From Cereibacter azotoformans (GTDB taxonomy: Bacteria; Pseudomonadota; Alphaproteobacteria; Rhodobacterales; Rhodobacteraceae), in assembly GCA_017599285.1 (NCBI GenBank), contig JAGFXX010000001.1:434001-498000 (forward strand): DNA of 64,000 nucleotides, written 5' to 3'. The notes beneath the pieces are model-generated. The model made no database searches and was not told the origin of the DNA. It worked only from the letters and a program-made list of their open reading frames with translations. Of the stretch, positions 33,993 to 44,134 are shown piece by piece. The position numbers were made by a program, and so were the translations under genes. Numbering within the stretch: position 1 is the first letter of the stretch; every line of letters starts with the position of its first letter.

Positions 33993-34066
33993 CCTGTGGA
34001 GTCGGCGGCACGGTGGCCGCCCCTGGGCGCACTGACTGCGCCAGAGTTGTCCTTGTGAGGCACAAG

Positions 34067-34933
34067 ATGGCGTTTGAACAGCGGATTGAAGCGGCAATGG
34101 CGGCGGCGATCGCGCGTGGGCAGGGCTCCGAGGCGCCCTCGAAGCTCGCCTCGGCGCTCGATTATGCGGTGACACCGGGAGGGGCGCGCATCCGCCCGAC
34201 GCTCCTGCTGAGCGTGGCGACGGCCTGTGGCGACGACCGCCCGGCGCTGTCGGATGCGGCGGCGGTCGCGCTGGAACTGATCCACTGCGCGAGCCTCGTG
34301 CATGACGATCTGCCCTGCTTCGACGACGCCGAGATCCGGCGCGGCAAGCCCACCACCCACCGCGCCTATTCCGAGCCGCTGGCGATCCTGACCGGCGACA
34401 GCCTGATCGTGATGGGCTTCGAGGTGCTGGCGCGCGCGGCCGGAGACCAGCCGCAGCGCGCGCTGCAGCTTGTGACGGCGCTTGCGGTGCGGACGGGGAT
34501 GCCCATGGGCATCTGTGCGGGCCAGGGCTGGGAGAGCGAAAGCCAGATCAACCTCTCGGCCTACCACCGGGCCAAGACGGGGGCGCTTTTCATCGCCGCG
34601 ACCCAGATGGGCGCCATTGCCGCCGGCTACGAGGCCGAGCCCTGGGAAGAACTCGGCGCGCGCATCGGTGAGGCCTTCCAGGTCGCCGATGACCTGCGCG
34701 ATGCGCTGTGCGATGCCGATACGCTGGGCAAGCCCGCGGGACAGGACGAGATCCACCACCGGCCGAACGCGGTGCGGGAATATGGCGTCGAGGGCGCGAC
34801 CAAGCGGCTGAAGGACATCCTCGGCGGCGCGATCGCCTCGATCCCCTCCTGCCCGGGAGAGGCGATGCTGGCCGAGATGGTCCGCCGCTATGCGGTGAAG
34901 ATCGTGCCCGCGCAGGTCGCAAGCCGCGTCTGA
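34067..34933 (+). CDS. crtE: Geranylgeranyl diphosphate synthase
   Basis: Makes C20 GGPP for carotenoids and for the bacteriochlorophyll tail. A 288-aa trans-prenyltransferase with GGARIRPTLLL, the first Asp-rich motif in LVHDDLPCFDD and the second in FQVADDLRDALCD; small residues before the first motif fit a C20 product. The ATG at 34067 follows TGTGAGG. It is the first gene of the rightward unit, and no terminator is seen before crtF, 48 bp downstream. Confidence 0.95.
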   Translation: MAFEQRIEAAMAAAIARGQGSEAPSKLASALDYAVTPGGARIRPTLLLSVATACGDDRPALSDAAAVALELIHCASLVHDDLPCFDDAEIRRGKPTTHRAYSEPLAILTGDSLIVMGFEVLARAAGDQPQRALQLVTALAVRTGMPMGICAGQGWESESQINLSAYHRAKTGALFIAATQMGAIAAGYEAEPWEELGARIGEAFQVADDLRDALCDADTLGKPAGQDEIHHRPNAVREYGVEGATKRLKDILGGAIASIPSCPGEAMLAEMVRRYAVKIVPAQVASRV

Positions 34934-34981
34934 CGGAATGGCCGCCCTGTTCGGCGACGCGCCTTGACGGAAAGGAACGAC

Positions 34982-36121
34982 ATGAGCGCCCTCAGACCCT
35001 CCGCCCGCGGGGGGCTCCGCCTGTCCCGGCTGGGCCTGCGCCTTGCGGGCTCCCGTCGCTTCCAGCTGATCGCCGAGCGTGTGCCGTTCCTGCGCCACAT
35101 CGGCCGGCGCGAGGGGGATGAGCTGTTCGACATCGTCGCGGGCTTCGTCCATTCGCAGGTCCTGTTCGCGCTGGTCGAGTTGCGGGTGCTGCATATGGTG
35201 GCCGACGGCCCGCAGCCGGTGCCGGTGCTGGCCGCGAAGGCCGGCCTGCCGGTCGAGCGGATGCAGTTGCTGCTGCAGGGGGGCGCGGCGCTCAAGCTGC
35301 TGCGGCGGCTGCGCGACGGGCGCTTCGATCTCGCGGTGCGGGGCGCGGCCTTCCTGGCGGTGCCGGGGCTCGAGTCGATGGTTGGCCATCATGGCGTGCT
35401 CTACCGCGATCTGGCCGATCCGGTGGCCTTCCTGCGCGGCGAGACCGAGCCGGAACTGGCGCGCTTCTGGCCCTATGTCTTCGGCGCGGCCGGAGCGACC
35501 GATCCCGAGGTGACGGCGAAATATTCGCGCCTGATGACCGAGAGTCAGGGCCTCGTGGCCGAGGATGCGCTGCGGCTTGTCGATCTGATGGGGGTCCGGC
35601 GGCTGATGGATGTGGGAGGCGGCACCGGGGCCTTCCTGGCCGCGGTGGGCCGCGCCTATCCGCTGATGGAGCTGATGCTCTTCGATCTGCCGGTGGTGGT
35701 CGAGGCGGCGCCCGCGCGGTTGAATGCGGCGGGGCTGGCGGGCCGCTTCAGCGTGCACGGCGGCAGTTTCCGCGACGACCCTCTGCCGGTGGGGGCGGAT
35801 GCGATCAGCCTCGTGCGCGTGCTGTTCGATCACTCGGACGAGACGGTGAAACTGCTTCTGGCCAGGGTCCGCGAGGCGCTGCCACCGGAGGGGCGCGTGA
35901 TCATCGCCGAGGCCATGTCGGGCGGCGCTACGCCGCACCGGGAGACCGACACCTACATGGCCTTCTACACCGCCGCGATGGGGACGGGGCGCACGCGCTC
36001 GGCGGCCGAGATCGCCCAACTTCTCACGCAGCAAGGTTTCGCCGGCGTCAAGATCTTCCCCGGCTTCCGGCCCTATGTGACCAGCGCCGTGACCGCGGTG
36101 CGGCCTTCGGACGCCTCCTGA
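34982..36121 (+). CDS. crtF: Demethylspheroidene / hydroxyneurosporene O-methyltransferase
   Basis: Methylates the 1-hydroxyl of carotenoids with SAM, the methoxy step of spheroidene synthesis. A 379-aa class I O-methyltransferase: a helical dimerisation domain at the N-terminus, motif I LMDVGGGTGAFLAAVGRAYP near residue 204, DLPVVVEAA, and ADAISLVRVLFDHSDE, with the His of the plant COMT-like group. The ATG at 34982 follows AAAGGAACGA. It is followed by the bchC promoter region. Confidence 0.95.
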   Translation: MSALRPSARGGLRLSRLGLRLAGSRRFQLIAERVPFLRHIGRREGDELFDIVAGFVHSQVLFALVELRVLHMVADGPQPVPVLAAKAGLPVERMQLLLQGGAALKLLRRLRDGRFDLAVRGAAFLAVPGLESMVGHHGVLYRDLADPVAFLRGETEPELARFWPYVFGAAGATDPEVTAKYSRLMTESQGLVAEDALRLVDLMGVRRLMDVGGGTGAFLAAVGRAYPLMELMLFDLPVVVEAAPARLNAAGLAGRFSVHGGSFRDDPLPVGADAISLVRVLFDHSDETVKLLLARVREALPPEGRVIIAEAMSGGATPHRETDTYMAFYTAAMGTGRTRSAAEIAQLLTQQGFAGVKIFPGFRPYVTSAVTAVRPSDAS

Positions 36122-36156
36122 CCGAGGATCCGTGCAAATCGGACGCAGGGGGGGAC

Positions 36157-36200
36157 TGTCCAATTAAGTTGACACTCACCCATGTCCCATTAAAGTTACA
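36157..36200 (+). promoter_or_regulatory. bchC promoter with paired PpsR (CrtJ) sites
   Basis: Two exact TGT-N12-ACA palindromes lie at 36157-36174 and 36183-36200, 8 bp apart and on the same helix face, the spacing known for cooperative CrtJ/PpsR binding. TTGACA at 36169-36174 with TAAAGT at 36191-36196 (16-bp spacer) forms a sigma-70-type promoter that both sites overlap, so binding should block RNA polymerase. It drives bchC and, by read-through, the bchXYZ-puf genes. Confidence 0.85.
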
Positions 36201-36275
36201 CCTGAAGCGTCGATATAGGCCCATGAGTCCCTCTGCACGAGGTCGGGTGGCCGGAAGAGCGCGGGGGAAAACGCT

Positions 36276-37232
36276 GTGAGAACGACCGCCGTCATCCTGT
36301 CGGGTCCCCGGGACCTGGGTCTTCAATCCATCCAGTTGAACATGCCCGCGCCCGGCGACATCGTGGTTGAAATTACCCATTCGGGAATTTCGACCGGCAC
36401 CGAGAAGCTGTTCTACACCGGGCAGATGCCGCCTTTCCCGGGCATGGGCTATCCGCTGGTTCCGGGCTACGAGGCCGCGGGCGAGGTGGTCGAGGCCGCC
36501 CCCGACACCGGCTTCAAGCCGGGCGACCGGGTGTTCGTGCCGGGTTCGAACTGCTTTGCCCCGACCGAGGCCGGCCCGATCCGCGGCCTCTTCGGTGCGG
36601 CGACCAAGCGGCTGATCACGCCCGCCCATCGCGCGGTTCGCATCGACCCGGCGCTCGAGGCCGAGGGCGCGCTCCTGGCGCTGGCCGCTACCGCCCGCCA
36701 TGCGCTCGCCGGGCTGAACAACGTGCTGCCCGACCTGATCGTGGGCCACGGCACGCTGGGGCGGTTGCTCGCGCGGCTGACCATCGCCGCTGGCGGCGAG
36801 CCTCCGGTGGTCTGGGAGACCAAGCCCGAGCGCAGGAAGCACGCGCAGGGCTATGAGGTCATCGACCCGGCCACCGATCCCCGGCGCGACTACCAGTCGA
36901 TCTATGATGCCTCGGGCGATCCGAAGCTCATCGACACGCTGGTGATGCGGCTCGCCAAGGGTGGCGAGATCGTCCTTGCCGGCTTCTACACCGAACCCGT
37001 CGCCTTCACCTTCGTGCCCGCCTTCATGAAGGAAGCCCGAATCCGCATCGCTGCCGAGTGGCAGCCCGAGGACATGGTGGCCACCCGCGCGCTGATCGAG
37101 AGCGGGGCGCTTTCGCTTGCCAACCTGATCACCCACACCCGCCCCGCGTCGGAGGCGCCCGAGGCCTATGCAACGGCCTTCAACGACCCCGACTGCCTGA
37201 AGATGATCCTGGATTGGAGAGCCACCGCATGA
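36276..37232 (+). CDS. bchC: Bacteriochlorophyllide a dehydrogenase (3-hydroxyethyl)
   Basis: Oxidises the 3-hydroxyethyl group to acetyl late in bacteriochlorophyll a synthesis. A 318-aa medium-chain dehydrogenase-like protein: [40 protein letters not shown], and [20 protein letters not shown] as a Rossmann turn. The GTG start at 36276 follows GGGGGAAAACGCT. The stop overlaps the bchX ATG (ATGA), coupling it to the chlorin reductase genes. Confidence 0.95.
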   Translation: MRTTAVILSGPRDLGLQSIQLNMPAPGDIVVEITHSGISTGTEKLFYTGQMPPFPGMGYPLVPGYEAAGEVVEAAPDTGFKPGDRVFVPGSNCFAPTEAGPIRGLFGAATKRLITPAHRAVRIDPALEAEGALLALAATARHALAGLNNVLPDLIVGHGTLGRLLARLTIAAGGEPPVVWETKPERRKHAQGYEVIDPATDPRRDYQSIYDASGDPKLIDTLVMRLAKGGEIVLAGFYTEPVAFTFVPAFMKEARIRIAAEWQPEDMVATRALIESGALSLANLITHTRPASEAPEAYATAFNDPDCLKMILDWRATA

Positions 37233-38230
37233 CGGACGCACCCACCCTCAAAGAGTTCGATCAGCGGCTGCGCGACGAAGCGGCGGAAGAGCCGACGCTG
37301 GAAGTGCCGCAAGGCGAGCCGAAGAAGAAGACCCAGGTCATCGCGATCTACGGCAAGGGCGGCATCGGCAAGTCGTTCACGCTCGCGAACCTCAGCTACA
37401 TGATGGCGCAGCTCGGCAAGCGCGTGCTGCTGATCGGCTGCGACCCGAAGTCCGACACGACCTCGCTGCTCTTCGGCGGCAAGGCCTGCCCCACGATCAT
37501 CGAGACCTCGGCCAAAAAGAAACTGGCCGGCGAAGAGGTGAAGATCGGCGACGTCTGCTTCAAGCGCGGCGGCGTCTTCGCGATGGAACTGGGCGGGCCG
37601 GAAGTGGGCCGCGGCTGCGGCGGGCGCGGCATCATCCACGGCTTCGAGCTGCTGGAAAAGCTCGGGTTCCATGACTGGGACTTTGATTATGTGCTGCTGG
37701 ACTTCCTCGGCGACGTGGTCTGCGGCGGCTTCGGCCTGCCGATCGCCCGCGACATGGCGCAGAAGGTGATCCTTGTCGGCTCGAACGATCTGCAGTCGCT
37801 CTATGTGACGAACAACGTCTGCTCGGCGGTGGAGTATTTCCGCAAGATGGGCGGCAATGTGGGCGTCGCGGGCCTTGTGATCAACAAGGACGACGGCACC
37901 GGCGAGGCGCAGGCCTTTGCCAAGGCGGTCGATATCCCGATCCTCGCCACCATCCCGGCCGATGAGGAACTGCGCCGCAAGTCCGCGAACTACCAGATCG
38001 TCGCGATCCCGGACACCAAATGGGGTCCGCTGTTCGAGGGGCTGGCCAATGCGGTGGGCGAGGCGCTGCCGATCCGGCCGAAACCGCTGACCCAGGATGG
38101 CCTTCTGGATCTCTTTACGCCGGAAGCGGTGGGGGCGGACTTCGTGCTCGACCCCGCGACCGACGCGGACATGCGCGGCAAGAACTTCGCGCCGAAGAAG
38201 TCGCTGGAAGTGGTCTACGACGATGCTTGA
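37229..38230 (+). CDS. bchX: Chlorophyllide a reductase iron protein subunit X
   Basis: ATP-dependent electron donor of chlorophyllide a reductase (C7-C8 double-bond reduction); a NifH homologue of 333 aa. It has the P-loop GKGGIGKS at 42-49, the switch around [12 protein letters not shown], and two cysteines, C130 in GRGCGGRG and C165 in VVCGGFG, which as a dimer bridge one 4Fe-4S cluster. The start overlaps the bchC stop. A 28-codon frame begins inside its last codons. Confidence 0.96.
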   Translation: MTDAPTLKEFDQRLRDEAAEEPTLEVPQGEPKKKTQVIAIYGKGGIGKSFTLANLSYMMAQLGKRVLLIGCDPKSDTTSLLFGGKACPTIIETSAKKKLAGEEVKIGDVCFKRGGVFAMELGGPEVGRGCGGRGIIHGFELLEKLGFHDWDFDYVLLDFLGDVVCGGFGLPIARDMAQKVILVGSNDLQSLYVTNNVCSAVEYFRKMGGNVGVAGLVINKDDGTGEAQAFAKAVDIPILATIPADEELRRKSANYQIVAIPDTKWGPLFEGLANAVGEALPIRPKPLTQDGLLDLFTPEAVGADFVLDPATDADMRGKNFAPKKSLEVVYDDA

Positions 38231-38309
38231 TCTGGCCGGTCTCGCGCGCCTCGACGAGGCGCTCCAGCAATTCGCGAAGCGCGAAAAGCGCGCGACGAGG
38301 AAGCAATGA
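38223..38309 (+). CDS. Small ORF (28 aa) bridging bchX and bchY
   Basis: An ATG at 38223, 8 bp before the bchX gene ends, opens a 28-codon frame with the TGA at 38307-38309 overlapping the bchY ATG at 38306. It exactly spans the bchX-bchY gap and contains the bchY SD (GAGGAAG). The peptide begins [17 protein letters not shown] and ends in a Lys/Arg-rich tail, and would make a short amphipathic helix. Either it is a coupling ORF that carries ribosomes from bchX to bchY, or it encodes a small protein. I know no named gene here, and the frame could be fortuitous. Confidence 0.45.
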   Translation: MLDLAGLARLDEALQQFAKREKRATRKQ

Positions 38310-39808
38310 CGGACTCCGCACCGACCGGCGCCCCCGAAGGCATGGGCTGCCATTCGGCGGCCGACATGGCCGCCGCCGCCAGTGCCGCGGGCAACGCCGA
38401 ACTGATGGACCGCTTCAAGGCCGACTATCCGGTCGGCCCCCACGACAAGCCGCAAAGCATGTGCCCGGCCTTCGGGTCACTCCGCACCGGCCTTCGGATG
38501 CGGCGGGTGGGCACGATCATCTCGGGCTCGGCCTGCTGCACCTATGGGCTGTCGTTCGTGTCGCACTTCTACGGCGCGCGGCGCTCGATCGGCTATGTGC
38601 CGTTCAACTCCGAGTCGCTGGTGACCGGCAAGCTCTTCGAGGACATCCGCGAGGCGGTGCACGAGATGGCCGACCCCGAACGCTATGACGCGATTGTGGT
38701 GACGAACCTCTGCGTGCCGACCGCCTCGGGCGTGCCGCTGCGGCTGTTGCCCTCCGAGATCAACGGGGTGCGGATCGTCGGCATCGACGTGCCCGGTTTC
38801 GGTGTGCCGACCCATGCGGAAGCCAAGGACGTGCTGGCGGGGGCGATGCTGAAATACGCCCGTGCCGAGGTCGAGGCCGGCCCGGTTCAGGCCCCGGTCT
38901 CCGGTCGGTCCGACCGTCCGACCGTGGCGCTGCTGGGCGAGATGTTCCCGGCCGACCCGGTGATGATCGGAGCGCTTCTGGCGCCCCTGGGCCTCGCGGC
39001 CGGTCCCGTGGTTCCCTGCCGCGACTGGCGCGAGCTTTACGCCGCGCTCGACTCGGGCGTGGCCGCCGCGATCCACCCGTTCTACACGGCCTCCGTCCGC
39101 GAGTTTCAGGCCGCCGGCCGCGCCATCGTCGGCTCGGCCCCGGTGGGGCATGACGGGACGGCCGACTGGCTGGCCAACATCGGCCGGGCCTATGGCATCG
39201 CGCCCGAACGGGTGGCTGCCGCGCAGAACGCCTTCCTGCCCGCGATCAAGGGCGCGCTGGCTGGTGCGCCGATCAATGGGCGGATCACGCTCTCGGGCTA
39301 TGAGGGCTCGGAACTGATCGTGGCTCGCCTTCTGATCGAAAGCGGCGCGGATGTGCCGTATGTCGGCACCGCCGCGGGCAAGACGCCGTGGAGTGCCGCC
39401 GACCGCGAGTGGCTGGAATCGAAGGGCGTGGTGGTGAAATACCGCGCCTCGCTCGAGGACGACCTGGCCGCGATGGAGGGCTTCGAGCCCGACCTCGCCA
39501 TCGGCACGACGCCCGTGGTGCAGAAGGCAAAGGCGATGGGCCTGCCGTCGCTCTACTTCACCAACCTGATCTCGGCGCGGCCGCTGATGGGGCCGGCGGG
39601 GGCGGGCAGCCTTGCGCAGGTGATCAACGCCGCCATCGGCAACCGCGAGCGCATGGCGAAGATGAAGGCCTTCTTCAAGGGCGTGGGCGAGGGCGACACC
39701 TCCGGCATCTGGGAGGGCGCGCCGAACCTGCGGCCCGACTTCCGCGCCGCCCACCAGAAGAAGCTCGACAAGGCCGCCAAGGCCGCCAAGGCCGAGGAGA
39801 TGATCTGA
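38306..39808 (+). CDS. bchY: Chlorophyllide a reductase subunit Y
   Basis: One of the two NifDK-like catalytic subunits of chlorophyllide a reductase, 500 aa. Cysteines probably liganding the shared 4Fe-4S cluster are visible in [13 protein letters not shown] and [12 protein letters not shown], with a further one in [11 protein letters not shown]. The start overlaps the 28-codon frame, and the stop shares one base with the bchZ ATG (TGATG). It works as a heterotetramer with BchZ. Confidence 0.96.
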   Translation: MTDSAPTGAPEGMGCHSAADMAAAASAAGNAELMDRFKADYPVGPHDKPQSMCPAFGSLRTGLRMRRVGTIISGSACCTYGLSFVSHFYGARRSIGYVPFNSESLVTGKLFEDIREAVHEMADPERYDAIVVTNLCVPTASGVPLRLLPSEINGVRIVGIDVPGFGVPTHAEAKDVLAGAMLKYARAEVEAGPVQAPVSGRSDRPTVALLGEMFPADPVMIGALLAPLGLAAGPVVPCRDWRELYAALDSGVAAAIHPFYTASVREFQAAGRAIVGSAPVGHDGTADWLANIGRAYGIAPERVAAAQNAFLPAIKGALAGAPINGRITLSGYEGSELIVARLLIESGADVPYVGTAAGKTPWSAADREWLESKGVVVKYRASLEDDLAAMEGFEPDLAIGTTPVVQKAKAMGLPSLYFTNLISARPLMGPAGAGSLAQVINAAIGNRERMAKMKAFFKGVGEGDTSGIWEGAPNLRPDFRAAHQKKLDKAAKAAKAEEMI

Positions 39809-41283
39809 TGCTCGTGCAGGATCATGACAGGGCAGGGGGCTACTGGGGCGCCGTCTACGCCTTCTGCGCCGTGAAGGGCCTGCAGGTGGTCATCGACGGC
39901 CCGGTGGGCTGCGAGAACCTGCCGGTGACCTCGGTGCTGCACTACACCGACGCGCTGCCGCCGCACGAGTTGCCGATCGTGGTGACCGGCCTCGGCGAGG
40001 GCGAGATGAGCGAGGGCACCGAGGAATCGATGCGCCGCGCCTGGAAGGTGCTCGACCCGGCGTTGCCCGCGGTCGTGGTCACGGGGTCGATCGCCGAGAT
40101 GATCGGCGGCGGCGTGACGCCGCAGGGCACGAACATCCAGCGCTTCCTGCCCCGCACCATCGACGAGGATCAGTGGGAATGCGCCGACCGCGCGATGACC
40201 TGGATCTTCACCGAGTTCGGGATGACCAAGGGTCGCATGCCGCCTGAGGCGAAGCGGCCCGAAGGCGCGAAGCCGCGGGTGAACATCCTCGGGCCGATGT
40301 ATGGCACCTTCAACATGGCCTCCGATCTGCATGAGATTCGCAGGCTGGTCGAAGGGATCGGCGCCGAAGTGAACATGGTGATGCCCTTGGGCGCGCATCT
40401 CGCCGAGATGCGACACTTGGTCAATGCCGACGCCAACATCGTCATGTACCGCGAATTCGGCCGTGGACTGGCCGAGGTTCTGGGCAAACCCTACCTCCAG
40501 GCGCCGATCGGGGTGGAAAGCACCACCGCCTTCCTGCGCTCGCTGGGAGAGATTCTGGGCCTCGATCCCGAGCCCTTCATCGAGCGCGAGAAGCATTCGA
40601 CGCTGAAACCCGTGTGGGACCTGTGGCGCAGTGTCACGCAGGATTTCTTCGGGACGGCCAATTTCGGCATCGTGGCGACCGAAACCTATGCAAGGGGCAT
40701 CCGAAACTACCTGGAAGGGGATCTCGGCCTGCCCTGCGCCTTTGCCATCGCCCGAAAGAGGGGCGCCAAGACCGATAACGAGGCGGTCCGCGGGCTGATC
40801 CGCCAGCACCGTCCGCTGGTCCTGATGGGGTCGATCAACGAGAAGATTTACCTTGCGGAACTCAAGGCCGGCCACGGCCCGCAACCCTCTTTCATTGCAG
40901 CCTCTTTCCCGGGTGCGGCGATCCGGCGCGCTACCGGAACGCCCGTTATGGGATATGCAGGTGCTACGTGGTTACTGCAGGAAGTTTGCAACGCCCTGTT
41001 CGACGCCCTGTTCCACATCCTGCCCCTCGGGACGGAGATGGACAGCGCGGCCGCCACACCGACAACACTGCGCCGCGACTTCCCCTGGGATGCCGATGCG
41101 CAAGCGGCCCTGGACCGCATCGTAGAGGAGCATCCGGTTCTGACCCGGATCAGCGCCGCGCGGGCTTTGCGCGACGCCGCCGAGAAGGCTGCCCTCGATG
41201 CCGGTGCCGAGCGGGTCGTGAGAGAAACGGTCGAAGCCCTGCGTGGGCCGGGCTTCGGCGAGAGGAAGGGAGAGAACCAATGA
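39808..41283 (+). CDS. bchZ: Chlorophyllide a reductase subunit Z
   Basis: Partner of BchY, a NifK-like protein of 491 aa beginning [19 protein letters not shown] cluster ligand is in [19 protein letters not shown], with a KxxxG-type substrate pocket region around [18 protein letters not shown]. The 3' half uses codons less typical of the neighbours (AGG, CGA, TTG, GGA). In R. capsulatus the puf promoter lies in this part of bchZ, as I recall, so regulatory constraint may be one cause. The stop overlaps pufQ (ATGA). Confidence 0.96.
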   Translation: MLVQDHDRAGGYWGAVYAFCAVKGLQVVIDGPVGCENLPVTSVLHYTDALPPHELPIVVTGLGEGEMSEGTEESMRRAWKVLDPALPAVVVTGSIAEMIGGGVTPQGTNIQRFLPRTIDEDQWECADRAMTWIFTEFGMTKGRMPPEAKRPEGAKPRVNILGPMYGTFNMASDLHEIRRLVEGIGAEVNMVMPLGAHLAEMRHLVNADANIVMYREFGRGLAEVLGKPYLQAPIGVESTTAFLRSLGEILGLDPEPFIEREKHSTLKPVWDLWRSVTQDFFGTANFGIVATETYARGIRNYLEGDLGLPCAFAIARKRGAKTDNEAVRGLIRQHRPLVLMGSINEKIYLAELKAGHGPQPSFIAASFPGAAIRRATGTPVMGYAGATWLLQEVCNALFDALFHILPLGTEMDSAAATPTTLRRDFPWDADAQAALDRIVEEHPVLTRISAARALRDAAEKAALDAGAERVVRETVEALRGPGFGERKGENQ

Positions 41284-41513
41284 GCGATCATGCCGTCAAC
41301 ACGCCGGTCCATGCCGCCAGGGCCCACGGGCACCGAGCACCGCGTGCCGAGTTCTATGTCTACTTCGCCGTCATTCTGCTGGGCGCCTTCCCGGTGGCCT
41401 TCGTGAGCTGGATCGTCTCGGCGATCCGCCACGGTCGCCTGCCGAAGCGCGGCCCCTTCGCGTCCGCCTGGTTCGATGCCAAGGCGATCACGCCGCTGAT
41501 TTTCCGCGCCTGA
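41280..41513 (+). CDS. pufQ: PufQ, bacteriochlorophyll/antenna assembly protein
   Basis: A 77-aa protein with one membrane segment ([20 protein letters not shown]) and a basic tail. It is needed for normal bacteriochlorophyll levels and thought to help deliver pigment or tetrapyrrole intermediates to antenna assembly. The ATG overlaps the bchZ stop. The length matches known PufQ. First gene of the puf unit proper; it carries the usual histidine-rich N-terminus ([19 protein letters not shown]). Confidence 0.95.
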   Translation: MSDHAVNTPVHAARAHGHRAPRAEFYVYFAVILLGAFPVAFVSWIVSAIRHGRLPKRGPFASAWFDAKAITPLIFRA

Positions 41514-41792
<279 letters not shown>

Positions 41793-41805
41793 GGAGAACA
41801 AGATC

Positions 41806-41982
41806 ATGGCTAAGTTCTACAAAATTTGGATGATCTTCGACCCCCGCCGCGTGTTCGTGGCTCAGGGCGTGTTCCTGTTCCTGCTCGCGGTGATGATCCA
41901 CCTCATCCTGCTCAGCACCCCCAGCTACAACTGGCTGGAAATCTCTGCCGCGAAGTACAACCGCGTCGCCGTCGCCGAGTAA
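41806..41982 (+). CDS. pufA: Light-harvesting LH1 alpha polypeptide
   Basis: A 58-aa antenna peptide: basic N-terminus, [18 protein letters not shown], and the bacteriochlorophyll ligand His in [13 protein letters not shown]. The second residue is Ala where I recall Ser in strain 2.4.1; otherwise the same. SD GAGGAG before the ATG at 41806. It is followed by a strong hairpin before pufL. Confidence 0.98.
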   Translation: MAKFYKIWMIFDPRRVFVAQGVFLFLLAVMIHLILLSTPSYNWLEISAAKYNRVAVAE

Positions 41983-41996
41983 TCGGGCCGGCCCTC

Positions 41997-42026
41997 CGTC
42001 GCGGGCGGCACCCACCGCCCGCGACG
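41997..42026 (+). other. pufA-pufL intercistronic mRNA-stabilising hairpin
   Basis: CGTCGCGGGCGG (41997-42008) and CCGCCCGCGACG (42015-42026) are perfect 12-bp arms with a 6-nt loop, and no T tract. In Rhodobacter this structure is known to protect pufBA mRNA from 3' decay, giving the excess of LH1 over reaction-centre message. The rest of 42027-42105 holds the pufL leader and SD (GGAGAGGGA). Confidence 0.9.
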
Positions 42027-42105
42027 ATTCCAAGGTTCAGCCATTGAGACGGCTCCACCATGCGCGCAAGCGCCGGTCGGGCCGACTGCAAGCGGAGAGG
42101 GAAGC

Positions 42106-42954
42106 ATGGCACTGCTCAGCTTCGAGCGAAAATATCGCGTGCCGGGGGGCACGCTGGTCGGCGGAAACCTGTTCGACTTCTGGGTCGGCCCTTTCTACGT
42201 CGGCTTCTTCGGGGTAGCGACGTTCTTCTTCGCCGCCCTGGGCACACTCCTGATTGCCTGGAGCGCCGTACTTCAGGGTACCTGGAACCCCCAACTCATC
42301 TCTGTCTACCCGCCGGCCCTCGAGTACGGTCTGGGAGGTGCACCCCTCGCAGAAGGCGGGCTCTGGCAGATCATCACGATCTGCGCCACTGGTGCCTTCG
42401 TCAGCTGGGCGCTGCGCGAAGTCGAAATCTGCCGTAAGCTCGGCATCGGGTATCACATTCCCTTTGCCTTCGCGTTCGCCATCCTGGCCTATCTGACGCT
42501 GGTGCTCTTCCGCCCGGTGATGATGGGCGCCTGGGGCTATGCGTTCCCCTACGGGATCTGGACGCACCTCGACTGGGTGTCGAACACGGGCTACACCTAC
42601 GGCAACTTCCACTACAACCCTGCTCACATGATCGCCATCACGTTCTTCTTCACGAACGCGCTGGCACTGGCGCTGCATGGCGCCCTGGTCCTGTCCGCCG
42701 CCAACCCCGAGAAGGGCAAGGAAATGCGGACCCCGGACCATGAGGACACGTTCTTCCGCGATCTGGTCGGCTATTCGATCGGGACGCTCGGGATCCACCG
42801 TCTCGGCCTGCTGCTCTCGCTCAGCGCCGTGTTCTTCAGCGCCGTCTGCATGATCATCTCCGGTACGATCTGGTTCGATGAATGGGCGACCTGGTGGCTG
42901 TGGTGGGTTGAACTGCCCTGGTGGGCCAACATCCCGGGAGGCGTCAATGGCTGA
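42106..42954 (+). CDS. pufL: Photosynthetic reaction centre L subunit
   Basis: A 282-aa, five-helix membrane protein holding half of the reaction-centre pigments and QB. Ligand histidines are visible in [10 protein letters not shown] (accessory bacteriochlorophyll), NFHYNPAHM (special-pair His then iron His) and [10 protein letters not shown] (iron). Compared with the 2.4.1 protein as I remember it, most changes lie in the last 40 residues (for example [14 protein letters not shown]). The stop lies 8 bp inside pufM. Confidence 0.99.
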   Translation: MALLSFERKYRVPGGTLVGGNLFDFWVGPFYVGFFGVATFFFAALGTLLIAWSAVLQGTWNPQLISVYPPALEYGLGGAPLAEGGLWQIITICATGAFVSWALREVEICRKLGIGYHIPFAFAFAILAYLTLVLFRPVMMGAWGYAFPYGIWTHLDWVSNTGYTYGNFHYNPAHMIAITFFFTNALALALHGALVLSAANPEKGKEMRTPDHEDTFFRDLVGYSIGTLGIHRLGLLLSLSAVFFSAVCMIISGTIWFDEWATWWLWWVELPWWANIPGGVNG

Positions 42955-43873
42955 GTATCAGAACATCTTCACCCAGGTGCAGGTCCGCGGACCGGCTGAC
43001 CTGGGGATGACGGAGGACGTCAACCTTGCCAACCGTTCGGGCGTGGGTCCCTTCTCGACCCTCATCGGCTGGTTCGGCAACGCCCAGCTCGGCCCGATCT
43101 ACCTCGGCAGCCTCGGCGTCCTGTCCCTGTTCTCGGGCTTCCTGTGGTTCTTCACCATCGGGATCTGGTTCTGGTATCAAGCGGGGTGGAACCCGGCCGT
43201 GTTCATGCGCGACCTGTTCTACTTCTCGCTCGAGCCGCCAGCGCCGGAATACGGCCTCTCCTTCGCGGCTCCGCTGAAGGAAGGCGGGCTCTGGCTGATC
43301 GCCTCGTTCTTCATGTTCGTGTCGGTCTGGGCCTGGTGGGGTCGGGTCTATCTGCGGGCGCAAGCCCTCGGCATGGGCAAGCACACCGCCTGGGCGTTCC
43401 TCTCGGCCATCTGGCTCTGGATGGTGCTGGGCTTCATCCGTCCGATCATGATGGGCTCCTGGTCCGAGGCGGTTCCCTACGGGATCTTCTCGCACCTCGA
43501 CTGGACGAACAACTTCTCGCTCGTCCACGGGAACCTGTTCTACAACCCCTTCCACGGTCTCTCGATCGCCTTCCTCTACGGTTCGGCCCTGCTCTTCGCG
43601 ATGCACGGTGCGACCATCCTCGCGGTCTCCCGCTTCGGCGGCGAGCGCGAGCTGGAGCAGATCGCCGACCGCGGGACGGCGGCGGAGCGGGCGGCCCTCT
43701 TCTGGCGCTGGACCATGGGCTTCAACGCCACGATGGAAGGCATCCACCGCTGGGCCATCTGGATGGCGGTCCTCGTGACCCTCACCGGCGGCATCGGCAT
43801 CCTGCTCTCGGGCACCGTCGTGGACAACTGGTACGTCTGGGGCCAGAACCACGGCATGGCGCCGCTGAACTGA
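42947..43873 (+). CDS. pufM: Photosynthetic reaction centre M subunit
   Basis: A 308-aa partner of PufL with five membrane helices, binding QA and sharing the special pair and non-haem iron. Visible ligands: [15 protein letters not shown] (special-pair His), [10 protein letters not shown] and MEGIHRWAI (iron His residues) and the Glu in [11 protein letters not shown] (iron). The ATG at 42947 overlaps the end of pufL by 8 bp, ensuring equal translation. The C-terminus [11 protein letters not shown] is as in R. sphaeroides. Confidence 0.99.
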   Translation: MAEYQNIFTQVQVRGPADLGMTEDVNLANRSGVGPFSTLIGWFGNAQLGPIYLGSLGVLSLFSGFLWFFTIGIWFWYQAGWNPAVFMRDLFYFSLEPPAPEYGLSFAAPLKEGGLWLIASFFMFVSVWAWWGRVYLRAQALGMGKHTAWAFLSAIWLWMVLGFIRPIMMGSWSEAVPYGIFSHLDWTNNFSLVHGNLFYNPFHGLSIAFLYGSALLFAMHGATILAVSRFGGERELEQIADRGTAAERAALFWRWTMGFNATMEGIHRWAIWMAVLVTLTGGIGILLSGTVVDNWYVWGQNHGMAPLN

Positions 43874-43885
43874 GGAGCGATCACA

Positions 43886-44134
43886 ATGGCTGACAAGACC
43901 ATCTTCGACGATCACCTCAAAACCAATCCGAAGACCAACCTTCGCCTCTGGGTCGCTTTCCAGATGATGAAGGGTGCGGGTTGGGCCGGGGCCGTCTTCT
44001 TCGGGACCCTCCTGATGATCGGCTTCTTCCGGGTGCTCGGCCGGGCGCTCCCCATCGACGAGAACCCCGCTCCGGCGCCGAACCTGACCGGCGCCCTGGA
44101 GACCGGGATCGAGCTGATCAAGCATCTCGTCTGA
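43886..44134 (+). CDS. pufX: PufX core-complex protein
   Basis: An 82-aa single-helix protein that opens the LH1 ring for quinone exchange and, in R. sphaeroides, dimerises the core complex. Its presence limits the organism to Rhodobacter-type phototrophs. In the membrane helix [12 protein letters not shown] the GxxxG pair I recall for strain 2.4.1 becomes G32xxxA36, a change that might affect dimerisation. The C-terminus [15 protein letters not shown] is conserved. SD GAGGAG lies upstream of the ATG at 43886. Confidence 0.97.
   Translation: MADKTIFDDHLKTNPKTNLRLWVAFQMMKGAGWAGAVFFGTLLMIGFFRVLGRALPIDENPAPAPNLTGALETGIELIKHLV

Noticed and set aside
42027..42105. Second strong hairpin before pufL (GCCGGTCGGGCCGACTGC)
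   Set aside because: Stem is short and imperfect compared with the 12-bp hairpin just upstream; not reported as a separate feature.
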